Positions 6,607 through 13,839 of a DNA stretch of 34,138 bases are shown here, in pieces. The DNA is from a virus, in IMG/VR virus record IMGVR_UViG_3300042386_000397, positions 1 to 34,138 of that record; one strand, written 5' to 3'. A program made the position numbers and the translations under genes. A model generated the notes under the pieces. That model had not been told where the DNA came from, searched no databases, and saw only the letters and a program-made list of their open reading frames with translations. Position 1 is the first letter of the stretch. Each line of letters begins with the position of its first letter.

Positions 6607-6657
6607 CAAACTGTACAAAGTGTGCTACCCTAACTTTAAAGATACTACAAAGTATCT
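6603..6657 (+). promoter_or_regulatory. Candidate sigma70-like promoter and hairpin before the next gene group
   Basis: TTGACA (6603-6608) is a perfect -35 box. With a 17-base spacer, TACCCT (6626-6631) is only a 3/6 match to the -10. Downstream AGATACT (6640-6646) pairs with AGTATCT (6651-6657) over ACAA. The 151-base gap 6607-6757 is AT-rich and otherwise empty. A secondary middle-gene promoter is plausible but unproven because the -35 overlaps the end of a gene. Confidence 0.35.
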
Positions 6658-6757
6658 AGGATGATTCATAGAAGTTAAATACACTATATAAGTATTATTT
6701 AAGTAATATACTTATAAAGACTTTAAAGTAGACAACAACCCTTGAAAGGATAATTTT

Positions 6758-6958
6758 ATGTCTATAGAACTGTTTGATGATGATGTTGACATGGACTTGG
6801 TACAGTATGAATGCTGGTATTGGTCTGTCATTGATAGCATGGCTGAATTAGTTATGAACAATGGTCGTGATAAGGTTATGTCTCATGTTGCTGAGGCAGT
6901 CTTAAACAAGGCTCATAGCGGTCACGTAGCAGCTCAGGAAGACCCCTTCGCATGGTGA
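6758..6958 (+). CDS. Hypothetical acidic protein, 66 residues
   Basis: ATG at 6758 follows AAAGGATAATTTT, a good ribosome site, after a 151-base gap. The product has an acidic start (MSIELFDDDVDMDLVQY) and aromatic residues (YECWYWSVI), then a helix (MAELVMNNGRDKVMSHVAEA), and no membrane span. The family is unknown. It would be the first gene of the segment leading into the replication module if the upstream promoter is real. Confidence 0.65.
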   Translation: MSIELFDDDVDMDLVQYECWYWSVIDSMAELVMNNGRDKVMSHVAEAVLNKAHSGHVAAQEDPFAW

Positions 6959-7011
6959 TGGCTATCTTTGTCACTATCGTAACTTTAATTAAACTTGTAC
7001 TAAGCAAGTGA
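6952..7011 (+). CDS. Possible 19-residue hydrophobic peptide
   Basis: A short frame overlapping the end of the previous gene encodes MVMAIFVTIVTLIKLVLSK, essentially one membrane-spanning helix with a lysine end. Starting instead at ATG 6958 gives 17 residues. No strong ribosome site is present, but coupling to the previous stop (TGATG) is possible. The hydrophobic content could be chance in an AT-rich gap. Confidence 0.25.
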   Translation: MVMAIFVTIVTLIKLVLSK

Positions 7012-7027
7012 ACAACGAGAACGTAAA

Positions 7028-7264
7028 ATGAACATTGATGAGAATAAACCTTGGCCTTTCCCATCACACTTTGGTGATGCCCATGAAGATGATAAGTTAA
7101 AGGCTGATTGTCTAGCCTTACTGCAGGACTTCACAGCCTTCCAGCTTCGAGGTGAAATCTACTATGGCTACCTCGATGTGAAGGCATTGAAGGTCATCGA
7201 AAGCCTAAGGGCTGATGAAGAACTACGTAAGGACAGAGATAGTGAAACTAAATCTAGTACGTAA
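7028..7264 (+). CDS. Hypothetical protein, 78 residues
   Basis: The product starts MNIDENKPWPFPSHFGDAHE, continues with a helical segment (DKLKADCLALLQDFTAFQLR) and ends in charged residues. Its last 50 bases overlap the start of the primase-helicase gene in another frame. I recognise no domain. The WPFP segment near the start and acidic composition suggest a small soluble protein. Its position at the head of the replication module suggests co-expression with it. Confidence 0.6.
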   Translation: MNIDENKPWPFPSHFGDAHEDDKLKADCLALLQDFTAFQLRGEIYYGYLDVKALKVIESLRADEELRKDRDSETKSST

Positions 7265-8870
7265 ACAACAACCTGAGTCTAAGTTCATAAAGCACATACC
7301 CTGTGACTATTGTGGAAGCTCAGACGCAGGTGCACTCTACGACGACAATCACACCTACTGTTTTAACTGTAAAGAAACTCATTATGAGAATGAATATGAT
7401 GACTTCACAGTTAAGCAAGATGCGGTGCAACCACGAAAGACCCAGATGCTAGACATCAAAGGAACCATTAAAGCAATACCTGACAGAGGTATTACCCAGC
7501 AAACCTGTGAGAAATATGGAGTTACACAAGAGAATGGACAACACTTTTATCCTTACACTGACGATGCCGGAACACCTGTTGCAGCAAAACTTAGACGAGT
7601 GGCAGACAAAACTTTCAGCATTCTTGGAACATTCACGAATGCTAGGCTTTTCGGACAGCAGCTCTTTCACGCTGGTGGCAAAGCAGTCACCATCACTGAA
7701 GGAGAACTTGACGCTCTAGCAGCTTTTCAGATGAATGGTAGCCTCTACCCTGTGGTGTCAGTCAGAAACGGTGCACAGGCTGCTTTAAAGGACTGCAAGG
7801 CACAGTATGAGTGGCTTAACTCCTTCGATAGCATTGTGATCTGCTTTGATGCTGATGAGCCGGGTAAGAAGGCATCTAAGGAAGTAGCTGAATTGTTCGG
7901 TCAGAAGGCTAAGATTGTGAAGCACTTGAGTGGCTACAAAGATGCCTGTGATTACCTCATTGCTGGTGCTACCAAAGAGTTTGTGAATGAGTGGTGGAGA
8001 GCTGAGGTGTACATCCCAGATGGCATCATCAATGCTGCATCACTGTGGGAAGAGGTGATTAAACCTGAGGCTAAGGCTGAGGCTATGTATCCTTGGAAGG
8101 GCTTGAATAAGCTCTTGTATGGTATGAGGCCATCGGAGTTAATCACAGTCACTGCAGGATCTGGACTAGGTAAGAGTCAATTCCTACGTGAAATATTGTT
8201 CAATATACTGAACACTACCAAGTGGAATGTTGGAGGGTTATTCCTTGAAGAGTCCACTCGAAAGACAGCTAGAAGCATTATGTCGTTACACGCTAACAAG
8301 CTTCTGCACTTGCCTGACACACCTACAACTGAGAAGGAACTTAAAGATGCTTTCGATGCAACACTTGGTACTAATCGTGTGTATCTCTTTGACCATTTCG
8401 GTAGCAGTGACGTTGACAATATTGCCAACAGAATCCGATACATGGCTAAAGCTTGTGATTGTAGGGTTATATTCTTGGATCATATTTCCATTGTTATATC
8501 TGGTCAAGACAATGGAGATGAGCGTAAGGCTATTGATAACATGATGACGAAGCTTCGTACACTTGTGCAAGAGCTGGAGATCACCTTGATCTGTGTCAGT
8601 CACCTTCGTAGACTGCAGGGAAACCAAGGGCACGAAGATGGAGGCAGTGTGTCATTGTCGCAGCTCAGAGGCTCAGGTGCTATTGCTCAGCTGAGTGATG
8701 CTGTGATTACCTTGGAGCGTAACAGCATGGCAGCAGATGACAATGAACGTCACATGACTAAGGTGGCTGTGGCTAAGAATCGTTACAATGGTTACACAGG
8801 GCCAGCGTGTGTACTTAAGTATGACATGAACACTGGTCGCATGGTTGAGATGCAGGAGGAGGTGCTATGA
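7215..8870 (+). CDS. T7 gp4-like primase-helicase
   Basis: This bifunctional replication enzyme makes RNA primers and unwinds DNA at the fork. An N-terminal zinc ribbon (C30, C33, C49, C52; PCDYCGSSD and YCFNC) is followed by a TOPRIM primase domain with TEGELDAL (161-168) and FDADEPG (211-217). The C-terminal RecA-like helicase has Walker A AGSGLGKS (314-321), LEES (344-347), IFLDHIS (419-425), VSHLRR (461-466) and the arginine-finger region LRGSGAIAQLSD (484-495). The length of 551 residues is close to T7 gp4A. The start could be ATG 7215 or GTG 7242, which has AAGGACAGAG before it; either leaves the zinc ribbon complete. It overlaps small genes at both ends. Confidence 0.95.
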   Translation: MKNYVRTEIVKLNLVRKQQPESKFIKHIPCDYCGSSDAGALYDDNHTYCFNCKETHYENEYDDFTVKQDAVQPRKTQMLDIKGTIKAIPDRGITQQTCEKYGVTQENGQHFYPYTDDAGTPVAAKLRRVADKTFSILGTFTNARLFGQQLFHAGGKAVTITEGELDALAAFQMNGSLYPVVSVRNGAQAALKDCKAQYEWLNSFDSIVICFDADEPGKKASKEVAELFGQKAKIVKHLSGYKDACDYLIAGATKEFVNEWWRAEVYIPDGIINAASLWEEVIKPEAKAEAMYPWKGLNKLLYGMRPSELITVTAGSGLGKSQFLREILFNILNTTKWNVGGLFLEESTRKTARSIMSLHANKLLHLPDTPTTEKELKDAFDATLGTNRVYLFDHFGSSDVDNIANRIRYMAKACDCRVIFLDHISIVISGQDNGDERKAIDNMMTKLRTLVQELEITLICVSHLRRLQGNQGHEDGGSVSLSQLRGSGAIAQLSDAVITLERNSMAADDNERHMTKVAVAKNRYNGYTGPACVLKYDMNTGRMVEMQEEVL

Positions 8871-9043
8871 GTAAGGGAAGTACACCTAGACCTTTCAGTG
8901 TAGCTCAGGAGCAGTATGATGCTCGATGGGACATGATCTTTGGTCGTGATAAGGGTGATAAAGAACGTGATAGGCGTGAAGATGCCTTAGCTGAAGTACA
9001 ACGATTAGGACAAGAGATTCAACCTGAGGAGCAAGACAAATGA
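8867..9043 (+). CDS. 58-residue conserved small phage protein (MSKGSxPRPFSV type)
   Basis: The ATG overlaps the helicase stop (ATGA at 8867-8870) behind AGGAGG. The product begins MSKGSTPRPFSVAQEQYDAR, followed by WDMIFGRDKGDKERD and an acidic helical tail. I recognise this N-terminal pattern from small proteins in many podo- and siphophages; no function is known to me. The strong ribosome site and coupling suggest that it is made in step with the helicase. Confidence 0.75.
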   Translation: MSKGSTPRPFSVAQEQYDARWDMIFGRDKGDKERDRREDALAEVQRLGQEIQPEEQDK

Positions 9044-9186
9044 GTGCATGGTTAATCGCTGTAGTTGGAGTGGTCTACACTGTCGTAGCTGTGGACTTAC
9101 TCTACAAAGGGAATACTGGTCTGGGTATAGCCTTTGTAGGTTATGCACTAGGTAACGTGGGTCTGTACATGGAGGCTGCAAAATGA
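9040..9186 (+). CDS. 48-residue membrane protein with two hydrophobic segments
   Basis: ATG 9040 overlaps the stop of the preceding gene, and its own stop overlaps the next ATG (ATGA, 9183-9186). The protein has two hydrophobic stretches, MSAWLIAVVGVVYTVVAVDL and GLGIAFVGYALGNVGLYM, joined by LYKGNTG, consistent with a small two-span inner-membrane protein. I recall similar small membrane proteins in the replication region of podophages. A link to membrane-associated replication is possible but inferred. Confidence 0.65.
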   Translation: MSAWLIAVVGVVYTVVAVDLLYKGNTGLGIAFVGYALGNVGLYMEAAK

Positions 9187-9449
9187 GCAAGTGGGTTAAG
9201 AACGTTAAGAATCAAGACGAAGCTGATGCTATCATTGAAGCCCGTAAGGAGAATAATAGACAGAAACAAAGAGCATGGGCTAAAGCCAACAGAGACAAGG
9301 CCAATGCATACAGGAGAAGAGCTAAGGAACGTAAGAGGAATACATTACTAGTAACCGCAGCAGACCCTGTAAAGACTGCCTACCATACTGACTGGAAGGG
9401 TACACTGTATCATTGCCCAGAACTAACGTATAGAGGAAAACATGATTGA
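9183..9449 (+). CDS. Small strongly basic protein, 88 residues
   Basis: This very basic protein is dominated by a charged helix from residue 17 to 54 (IIEARKENNRQKQRAWAKAN, AYRRRAKERKRN). A short region with TDWKGTLYHCPEL follows. The composition suggests nucleic acid binding. The helix resembles the basic stretch of some HNH-type phage proteins, but no His-Asn-His motif is complete here. It is translationally coupled at its start and overlaps the next gene by 8 bases. Confidence 0.6.
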   Translation: MSKWVKNVKNQDEADAIIEARKENNRQKQRAWAKANRDKANAYRRRAKERKRNTLLVTAADPVKTAYHTDWKGTLYHCPELTYRGKHD

Positions 9450-9624
9450 CGTAGACACAATAGCTGGTAGAATGTTGGACTTGGAGACTAAGTACTATGA
9501 AATGCAGGACAAGTATCAGTTACTCATTCACCACTATGAAGACTTGAAAGCAGAATATGAAGCGTATCGTATTGGACATCGAGACAACCTTAGATCACAA
9601 CACGATTTGGATGGTGGTAACTAA
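9442..9624 (+). CDS. Small coiled-coil protein, 60 residues
   Basis: The protein starts behind AGAGGAAAAC and consists almost wholly of one charged helix with heptad-like spacing (MLDLETKYYEMQDKYQLLIH, EDLKAEYEAYRI), a likely coiled coil. Its last 68 bases overlap the start of the DNA polymerase gene in a different frame, so its translation probably feeds polymerase translation. The function is unknown. Confidence 0.55.
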   Translation: MIDVDTIAGRMLDLETKYYEMQDKYQLLIHHYEDLKAEYEAYRIGHRDNLRSQHDLDGGN

Positions 9625-11275
9625 GGACATTGACACTGGAGAAGTGAACGTATGGAAAGCAGCAGACAGCCTCGTGGAGTATTTAAAGGACGTTACATTG
9701 ATAGTAGCCCACAACGGAATAGGCTTCGATTTCTCGATACTCAACAGGCTCTGGAATACGAAGATTCGCTTGAACCAAGTGTTCGATACACTGATAGCCT
9801 CAAGACTGCTAGATCCCTCAGTAGAGAACGGTCACAGCTTAGACGCATGGGGCAACAGGATGGGGACAGTTAAGAAGGTAGACTACAAAAGGATATGGGA
9901 ATGGTTGATGGAACGACAAGAGGAATACAAAGGTGAGTGCTTTAACATTCCTCACATGGCTCTTCTGGAGTATTATTGCATTAGGGACGTTGAGGTCACT
10001 TGTAATCTTTATAAGCATATTACTGATGAACTCACTAAGAAAGAATTTTCACAAGAAAGCCTTGCTCTTGAGCATAAGGTAGCAGCTATCATTGAGGAGC
10101 AGACACGCAATGGATTCAAACTCGATCAAGTCTACACCACTTGCTTACTTGCTGACATCAAAGGAAAGATGGCTGGAATCTATGAGCAGATGCAAGAGAG
10201 ATGGCCTCCAACAATCACACCAAGGTTCCACAAGACAAGTGGAAAGCCCATTAAAGACTGCATTGATACTTTCAACCCCGGAAGTAGAAAGCAGATTGGA
10301 GAGAAGCTAATGGAGTTAGGATGGAAACCTAAGGTGTTCACTGAGAAGGGTCAGGCCATTGTCGATGAGTCTGTACTTGCTAAGGTTCCTCTACCTGAAG
10401 CTCAGTTGATTGCCACGTATCTGATGCTACAGAAACGTGTAGCTCAGATTGAAAGCTGGCTAGAGTCTGTAGGTAAGGACGGTAGAGTACATGGTAAGGT
10501 TATAACGAATGGAGCTGTTACAGGTAGGATGACACACAGTACTCCTAACATGGCACAGATTCCTAATGCTGGAAGTATTTATGGCCCTGAGTGCAGAGAG
10601 TGTTGGACTGTGGAAGCAGGTAACGTATTGGTTGGCTGTGACGCTAGTGGCCTTGAGCTTCGTATGCTTGCACATTATATGAAAGATGATGAATATGTTA
10701 AGACAGTCACTGAAGGATCTTCAAAAGAAGGTACAGACGTTCACACCCAGAACCAAAAAGCTGCTGGGCTTCAAACCAGAGATCAAGCGAAGACGTTTAT
10801 TTACGCATTCCTATACGGTGCAGGGCCAGCTAAGATTGGTTCCATTGTCGGTGGTAATGCTAAAGCGGGACAGAAACTTATTGACTCCTTTCTTGCGAAC
10901 ACACCAGCCCTACAGCGTCTTAGAAATACGGTTAGTAGATATGCGGGTAAGGGCTTTGTACCGGGGCTTGATGGTCGTAAGATATGGGTTCGCTCAGAAC
11001 ACGCTGCCCTCAATTCGCTCCTTCAAGGGGCTGGGGCGATTGTGATGAAGAAAGCTTTGGTATTATTTCACGATAAGACTAAGGCTAACAAGTGGCCTGT
11101 GAAGCTAGTAGCAAATGTCCATGATGAATTTCAACTTGAAGTTCCAAAGATATATGCTACAATAGTTGGTGAGGCTGCAAAGCAAAGTATCGTTGAAGCT
11201 GGGTTGCATTTCAAGCTTCGTTGTCCACTAGACGGAGAATATAAAATTGGTAACAACTGGCGTGAAACACACTAA
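9557..11275 (+). CDS. Family A DNA polymerase with 3'-5' exonuclease (T7 gp5-like)
   Basis: This is the replicative polymerase, 572 residues. The N-terminal proofreading exonuclease has Exo I DIETT (7-11), Exo II AHNGIGFD (51-58) and Exo III YCIRDVEVT (140-148). The polymerase domain has motif A DASGLELRML (362-371), motif B R408 to G421 (RDQAKTFIYAFLYG) and motif C VHDE (521-524). Tyr416 occupies the site of E. coli Pol I Phe762, as Tyr526 does in T7. All metal-binding acids are present. The protein is shorter than T7 gp5 (704 residues); the thumb may lack the long thioredoxin-binding insertion, which I infer from length only. It starts inside the preceding coiled-coil gene. Confidence 0.95.
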   Translation: MKRIVLDIETTLDHNTIWMVVTKDIDTGEVNVWKAADSLVEYLKDVTLIVAHNGIGFDFSILNRLWNTKIRLNQVFDTLIASRLLDPSVENGHSLDAWGNRMGTVKKVDYKRIWEWLMERQEEYKGECFNIPHMALLEYYCIRDVEVTCNLYKHITDELTKKEFSQESLALEHKVAAIIEEQTRNGFKLDQVYTTCLLADIKGKMAGIYEQMQERWPPTITPRFHKTSGKPIKDCIDTFNPGSRKQIGEKLMELGWKPKVFTEKGQAIVDESVLAKVPLPEAQLIATYLMLQKRVAQIESWLESVGKDGRVHGKVITNGAVTGRMTHSTPNMAQIPNAGSIYGPECRECWTVEAGNVLVGCDASGLELRMLAHYMKDDEYVKTVTEGSSKEGTDVHTQNQKAAGLQTRDQAKTFIYAFLYGAGPAKIGSIVGGNAKAGQKLIDSFLANTPALQRLRNTVSRYAGKGFVPGLDGRKIWVRSEHAALNSLLQGAGAIVMKKALVLFHDKTKANKWPVKLVANVHDEFQLEVPKIYATIVGEAAKQSIVEAGLHFKLRCPLDGEYKIGNNWRETH

Positions 11276-11432
11276 GCAGATTATCTTTGACATTGTAGAT
11301 GATAACTTCAAAGTCAAGATTGTAGGAGATCTGGATCTGGAACAGGTATACATAGTGCTAGGATCGGCTATGATGTACTTGGAAGATCTAGCTGAGGGTA
11401 ACGTAGCTCACCCATTCAAAGAGCTACACTAA
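11262..11432 (+). CDS. Small alpha/beta protein after DNA polymerase, 56 residues
   Basis: The start is uncertain. GTG at 11262 gives VKHTKQIIFDIVDDNFKVKI, while in-frame TTG at 11247 has GGAG at 11234-11237. Either overlaps the end of the polymerase gene. The fold looks like two strands (QIIFDIVDDNFKVKIVGDL) and a helix (DLEQVYIVLGSAMMYLEDLA). I recall similar tiny proteins in other phages without a function. Confidence 0.55.
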   Translation: MKHTKQIIFDIVDDNFKVKIVGDLDLEQVYIVLGSAMMYLEDLAEGNVAHPFKELH

Positions 11433-11448
11433 AGAAAGAGGAACGTAA

Positions 11449-11604
11449 ATGGTATTCGATGTTGAACCTAATGAAGCTGCCTTCATTGTTCGAGTGATTG
11501 GACAACTACCAACTGAGTCAGGTGCATTCCCATTGCATCAGAAGCTGGTAGCTCAATTCCAAGAGCAAGAGAAACAAGTAGCTGAACCTGTAGAATCTAA
11601 TTAA
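11449..11604 (+). CDS. 51-residue conserved small phage protein (IGQLPTESGAFPL type)
   Basis: AAAGAGG lies at good spacing before the ATG at 11449. The product has a helix (PNEAAFIVRVIGQL) followed by PTESGAFPLHQKLVAQFQEQ and an acidic tail. I recall the GQLPTxSGAFPLxxKL block from small proteins beside ssDNA-binding genes in podophages. It sits 20 bases before the ssDNA-binding gene. Its role is unknown. Confidence 0.65.
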   Translation: MVFDVEPNEAAFIVRVIGQLPTESGAFPLHQKLVAQFQEQEKQVAEPVESN

Positions 11605-11624
11605 ACTAACCTAAGGAAAATGAA

Positions 11625-12056
11625 ATGAGTATTGATACAATGAAGCCCGTTAAAGTTGCTGGTGAAATCTTCTGGAGTAACTGGATGAACACCTTTAACA
11701 CTAAGTTCAACGAGGACAACAAGAAGTACGAATGTACTATTGGTAACTTGAGTGATGCAGCCTGTGAGAAGCTTAAAGAGCTGGGCATCAACATCAAGAA
11801 CAAAGAGAGCATGGGTAACTTTATTGTTGCTAAGTCAACTTACCTGTTCACACCTGTGGACGAAGAAGGTAATCCTGTAGACATTGCTAAGATGGGTAAC
11901 GGTACTAAGTGCCATGCAGTTATCTCTTCATACCGTCACAAGATGTCAGCTAAGTTTGGTGCTGCACCATCAATTAAGAAGTTGATTGTGACTGAACTGA
12001 AGGTGTACGTCCCTGAAGGTGAAGAAGAATCAGAGACTGCGGACGATGTCCTCTAA
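11625..12056 (+). CDS. Single-stranded DNA-binding protein (T7 gp2.5-like role)
   Basis: This protein is expected to coat single-stranded DNA and coordinate polymerase and helicase. The 143-residue protein opens with VKVAGEIFWSNWMNTFNTKF. It has a beta-rich core (FIVAKSTYLFTPVDEEGNPV, MGNGTKCHAVISSYRHKMS, IKKLIVTELKVYVP) consistent with an OB fold. It ends in the acidic tail EGEEESETADDVL, the hallmark used by gp2.5 and bacterial SSB to contact partners. I recall this family in podophages as SSB-like. Its place between polymerase and exonuclease fits. The exonuclease start lies inside its last codons. Confidence 0.8.
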   Translation: MSIDTMKPVKVAGEIFWSNWMNTFNTKFNEDNKKYECTIGNLSDAACEKLKELGINIKNKESMGNFIVAKSTYLFTPVDEEGNPVDIAKMGNGTKCHAVISSYRHKMSAKFGAAPSIKKLIVTELKVYVPEGEEESETADDVL

Positions 12057-12765
12057 CAAGCCAACTGAGGCTATTGTAGATGCTGACTTTTTAGTTTATA
12101 AAGTTGGCTTCTCCAATGAGGATGAAGAGGAACGGTGGGCACTAAATCGACTCACGGAGTGGTTTACCGACATAATCTATATGCGTCTGAAGTGTGATGA
12201 CTATAGAGCATGGATTACAGGTAAGACTAACTTTAGATTCGAGGTAGCTACCACTGTTCCTTACAAAGGTAATCGTAAGGATGCTCCCAAGCCTAAGCAC
12301 TATGAGGCTCTTCGCAAACATCTAATGAAGCTCGGTGCTAAGATGTCTGAGAACGAGGAAGCTGATGACTCTGTAGGCATAGCGTCCACTGAAGGTAACT
12401 ACTGGATCGTCCACGTTGACAAGGATCTAGATCAGTTACCGGGGTGGCACTATAATCCTGTAAAGGATGAGGAGTATTATGTTACTGAGTTTGAAGGCTT
12501 GTACAGTTTCTATAAACAGATACTGACAGGTGACAGAGTTGATAACATTGAAGGTATCCGAGGTATTGGCCCTGTAAAGGCTGATAAGATTCTCAAAGAC
12601 TGTACAACCGAAGAGGAATTATATGCAGCTTGTATCAAAGCTTATGACGGCAATACTGACAGGGTACTGGAAAACGGTAAGCTCTTATGGCTAAGAAGAA
12701 AAGCAAACCAGATGTGGCAACCTCCTTTGAACTTGCAGGATCAAAGTGGCACGTTAACTACGTAG
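12046..12765 (+). CDS. 5'-3' exonuclease, flap-nuclease family (T7 gp6-like)
   Basis: This nuclease degrades DNA from 5' ends, removing primers and breaking down host DNA. ATG 12046 gives 239 residues starting MSSNKPTEAIVDADFLVYKV; an upstream GTG (12019) would overlap the previous gene more deeply. Family marks are IVDADFLVYKVGF, the positively charged NFRFEVATTVPYKGNRKD region, the metal-binding ENEEADDSVG, VHVDKDLDQLPG, and the helix-three-turn-helix LTGDRVDNIEGIRGIGPVKA. Acidic metal ligands appear intact. The last 79 bases overlap the HExxH gene. Confidence 0.9.
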   Translation: MSSNKPTEAIVDADFLVYKVGFSNEDEEERWALNRLTEWFTDIIYMRLKCDDYRAWITGKTNFRFEVATTVPYKGNRKDAPKPKHYEALRKHLMKLGAKMSENEEADDSVGIASTEGNYWIVHVDKDLDQLPGWHYNPVKDEEYYVTEFEGLYSFYKQILTGDRVDNIEGIRGIGPVKADKILKDCTTEEELYAACIKAYDGNTDRVLENGKLLWLRRKANQMWQPPLNLQDQSGTLTT

Positions 12766-12989
12766 TGCACATGGATGATATGGGTAAGTGTGACCCTGAG
12801 AAGCAAGTCATATCTATCCGTATGGACATGAACAAGCAGACTACTGAGCAAACCTTCTACCATGAGTTAGTTCATGCCATTATGTTTACAATGGGTAAGC
12901 TCACACATGATGAAGAGTTTGTAGATACCTTTGGAGCTTTCTTGCACCAGTATCACATCACTAAGGAGTACCATGAAGCCGAAGCGTAA
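12687..12989 (+). CDS. HExxH putative zinc metallopeptidase-like protein
   Basis: The 100-residue protein contains FYHELVHAIMFTMGK with the zinc-peptidase signature HExxH (H-E-L-V-H, near residues 60-64). A downstream acid lies in HDEEFVDTFGAFLHQY, which could supply the third ligand, as in SprT/IrrE-type minimal metallopeptidases. The N-terminus is lysine-rich (MAKKKSKPD). It begins inside the exonuclease gene and ends inside the endonuclease I gene, so all three are made together. Whether it cuts proteins is unknown; the small size and intact HExxH are seen, the activity is inferred. Confidence 0.75.
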   Translation: MAKKKSKPDVATSFELAGSKWHVNYVVHMDDMGKCDPEKQVISIRMDMNKQTTEQTFYHELVHAIMFTMGKLTHDEEFVDTFGAFLHQYHITKEYHEAEA

Positions 12990-13398
12990 GAAGCCACTGA
13001 CAGTTAGACAAGTAGCTTTGAAGCATGGGTTCAGGTCAGGATTAGAGGATAAGATAGCTGATAACTTAAAAGCCTTAGGTATTCCATTTGAGTATGAGAA
13101 GCTAGTGATTGCATATACGCAGCCTGAGAAGAAACGTACATACACTCCTGACTTCTTACTACTTAGTAACGGTATCATCATTGAGAGCAAAGGTAGGTTT
13201 GTGACTGCTGACAGACAGAAACATTTGATGGTGAAGGAACAACATCCTGAACTTGATATTAGATTTGTATTCAGTAACTCTAGGTCTAAACTCTCAAAGA
13301 TAAGCCAAACTACATACGGGGATTGGTGCACTAAGCATGGATTCAAGTATGCCGATAAAGATATTCCACTGTCATGGTTAAAGGAAAAGGGTAAATGA
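12973..13398 (+). CDS. Endonuclease I, Holliday-junction resolvase (T7 gp3-like)
   Basis: This enzyme resolves branched DNA and helps degrade host DNA before packaging. AAGGAG just before ATG 12973 decides the start (141 residues); the longer frame from 12931 lies within the HExxH gene. The catalytic set matches T7 gp3 in order and spacing: E25 (FRSGLEDK), D60 (TYTPDFL), E71 and K73 (IIIESKGRF), versus E20, D55, E65 and K67 in T7. The N-terminus is basic. Its stop overlaps the next ATG (ATGA). Confidence 0.93.
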   Translation: MKPKRKKPLTVRQVALKHGFRSGLEDKIADNLKALGIPFEYEKLVIAYTQPEKKRTYTPDFLLLSNGIIIESKGRFVTADRQKHLMVKEQHPELDIRFVFSNSRSKLSKISQTTYGDWCTKHGFKYADKDIPLSWLKEKGK

Positions 13399-13664
13399 TT
13401 ATGTTAGATAACCTAATTAAAGAACTTGAGAAGTCAGCTGATCTTCGTAATGCTTGGGATGACTTCACAGATGTACTGGTAGTCAGTAAGCTCAAAGAGT
13501 CTTATTTGAATACTATCAACGGTGGATTCAGTAGCCATCCTGAGGACATTGAAGATAACTTGAAAGTCAATGCAGCCCTTGCTGTTTGCTTAGGTTACTT
13601 CATGTACGTAGGTGATGCTAAAGCATTCTTGAAGGAGGCTGAAAGTGAACGTAAATCTGATTAA
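13395..13664 (+). CDS. Hypothetical acidic helical protein, 89 residues
   Basis: It starts in an ATGA overlap with endonuclease I (a second ATG lies two codons in, at 13401). The product is acidic and mostly helical (LDNLIKELEKSADLRNAWDD, KVNAALAVCLGYFMYVGDAK). It has one moderately hydrophobic helix but no clear membrane span and no motif that I recognise. The next gene begins inside its last seven codons behind a strong AAGGAGG. The function is unknown. Confidence 0.65.
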   Translation: MIMLDNLIKELEKSADLRNAWDDFTDVLVVSKLKESYLNTINGGFSSHPEDIEDNLKVNAALAVCLGYFMYVGDAKAFLKEAESERKSD

Positions 13665-13839
13665 AGAACATGAGAATGGTGATGCAACATATCAGTTTGA
13701 CCTTACAGCTGATGAAGCTCAAGCACTGCTTACCTTTGGTATCTTAGAAGCCATCAAAGCTGGTATACGTGAAGGTGACAGACTAACTGTTGAAGGAGAT
13801 AACATTGAGAATATTAGTCGTGCCGGACTGTCAGATTAA
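13645..13839 (+). CDS. 64-residue small phage protein with GTG start
   Basis: GTG at 13645 is fixed by AAGGAGG at 13632-13638, a strong site inside the previous gene. The product reads VNVNLIKEHENGDATYQFDL, then TADEAQALLTFGILEAIKAG and an acidic end. I recall the pattern of a short beta segment followed by LTxxExxxLxxxGIxxAIxxGI in small phage proteins near metallophosphoesterase genes. No function is known. Its end overlaps the start of the metallophosphoesterase gene by 35 bases. Confidence 0.65.
   Translation: MNVNLIKEHENGDATYQFDLTADEAQALLTFGILEAIKAGIREGDRLTVEGDNIENISRAGLSD

Noticed and set aside
6685-6716. AT-rich imperfect hairpin before the 66-residue gene
   Set aside because: Pairing needs a two-base bulge and the region is so AT-rich that it is expected by chance.
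8286-8633. Minus-strand frame of 115 codons inside the primase-helicase gene
   Set aside because: It is antisense to conserved helicase motifs and lacks any supporting context.
12867-13346. Minus-strand frame of 159 codons opposite the HExxH and endonuclease I genes
   Set aside because: The endonuclease I catalytic residues on the plus strand explain the region fully.
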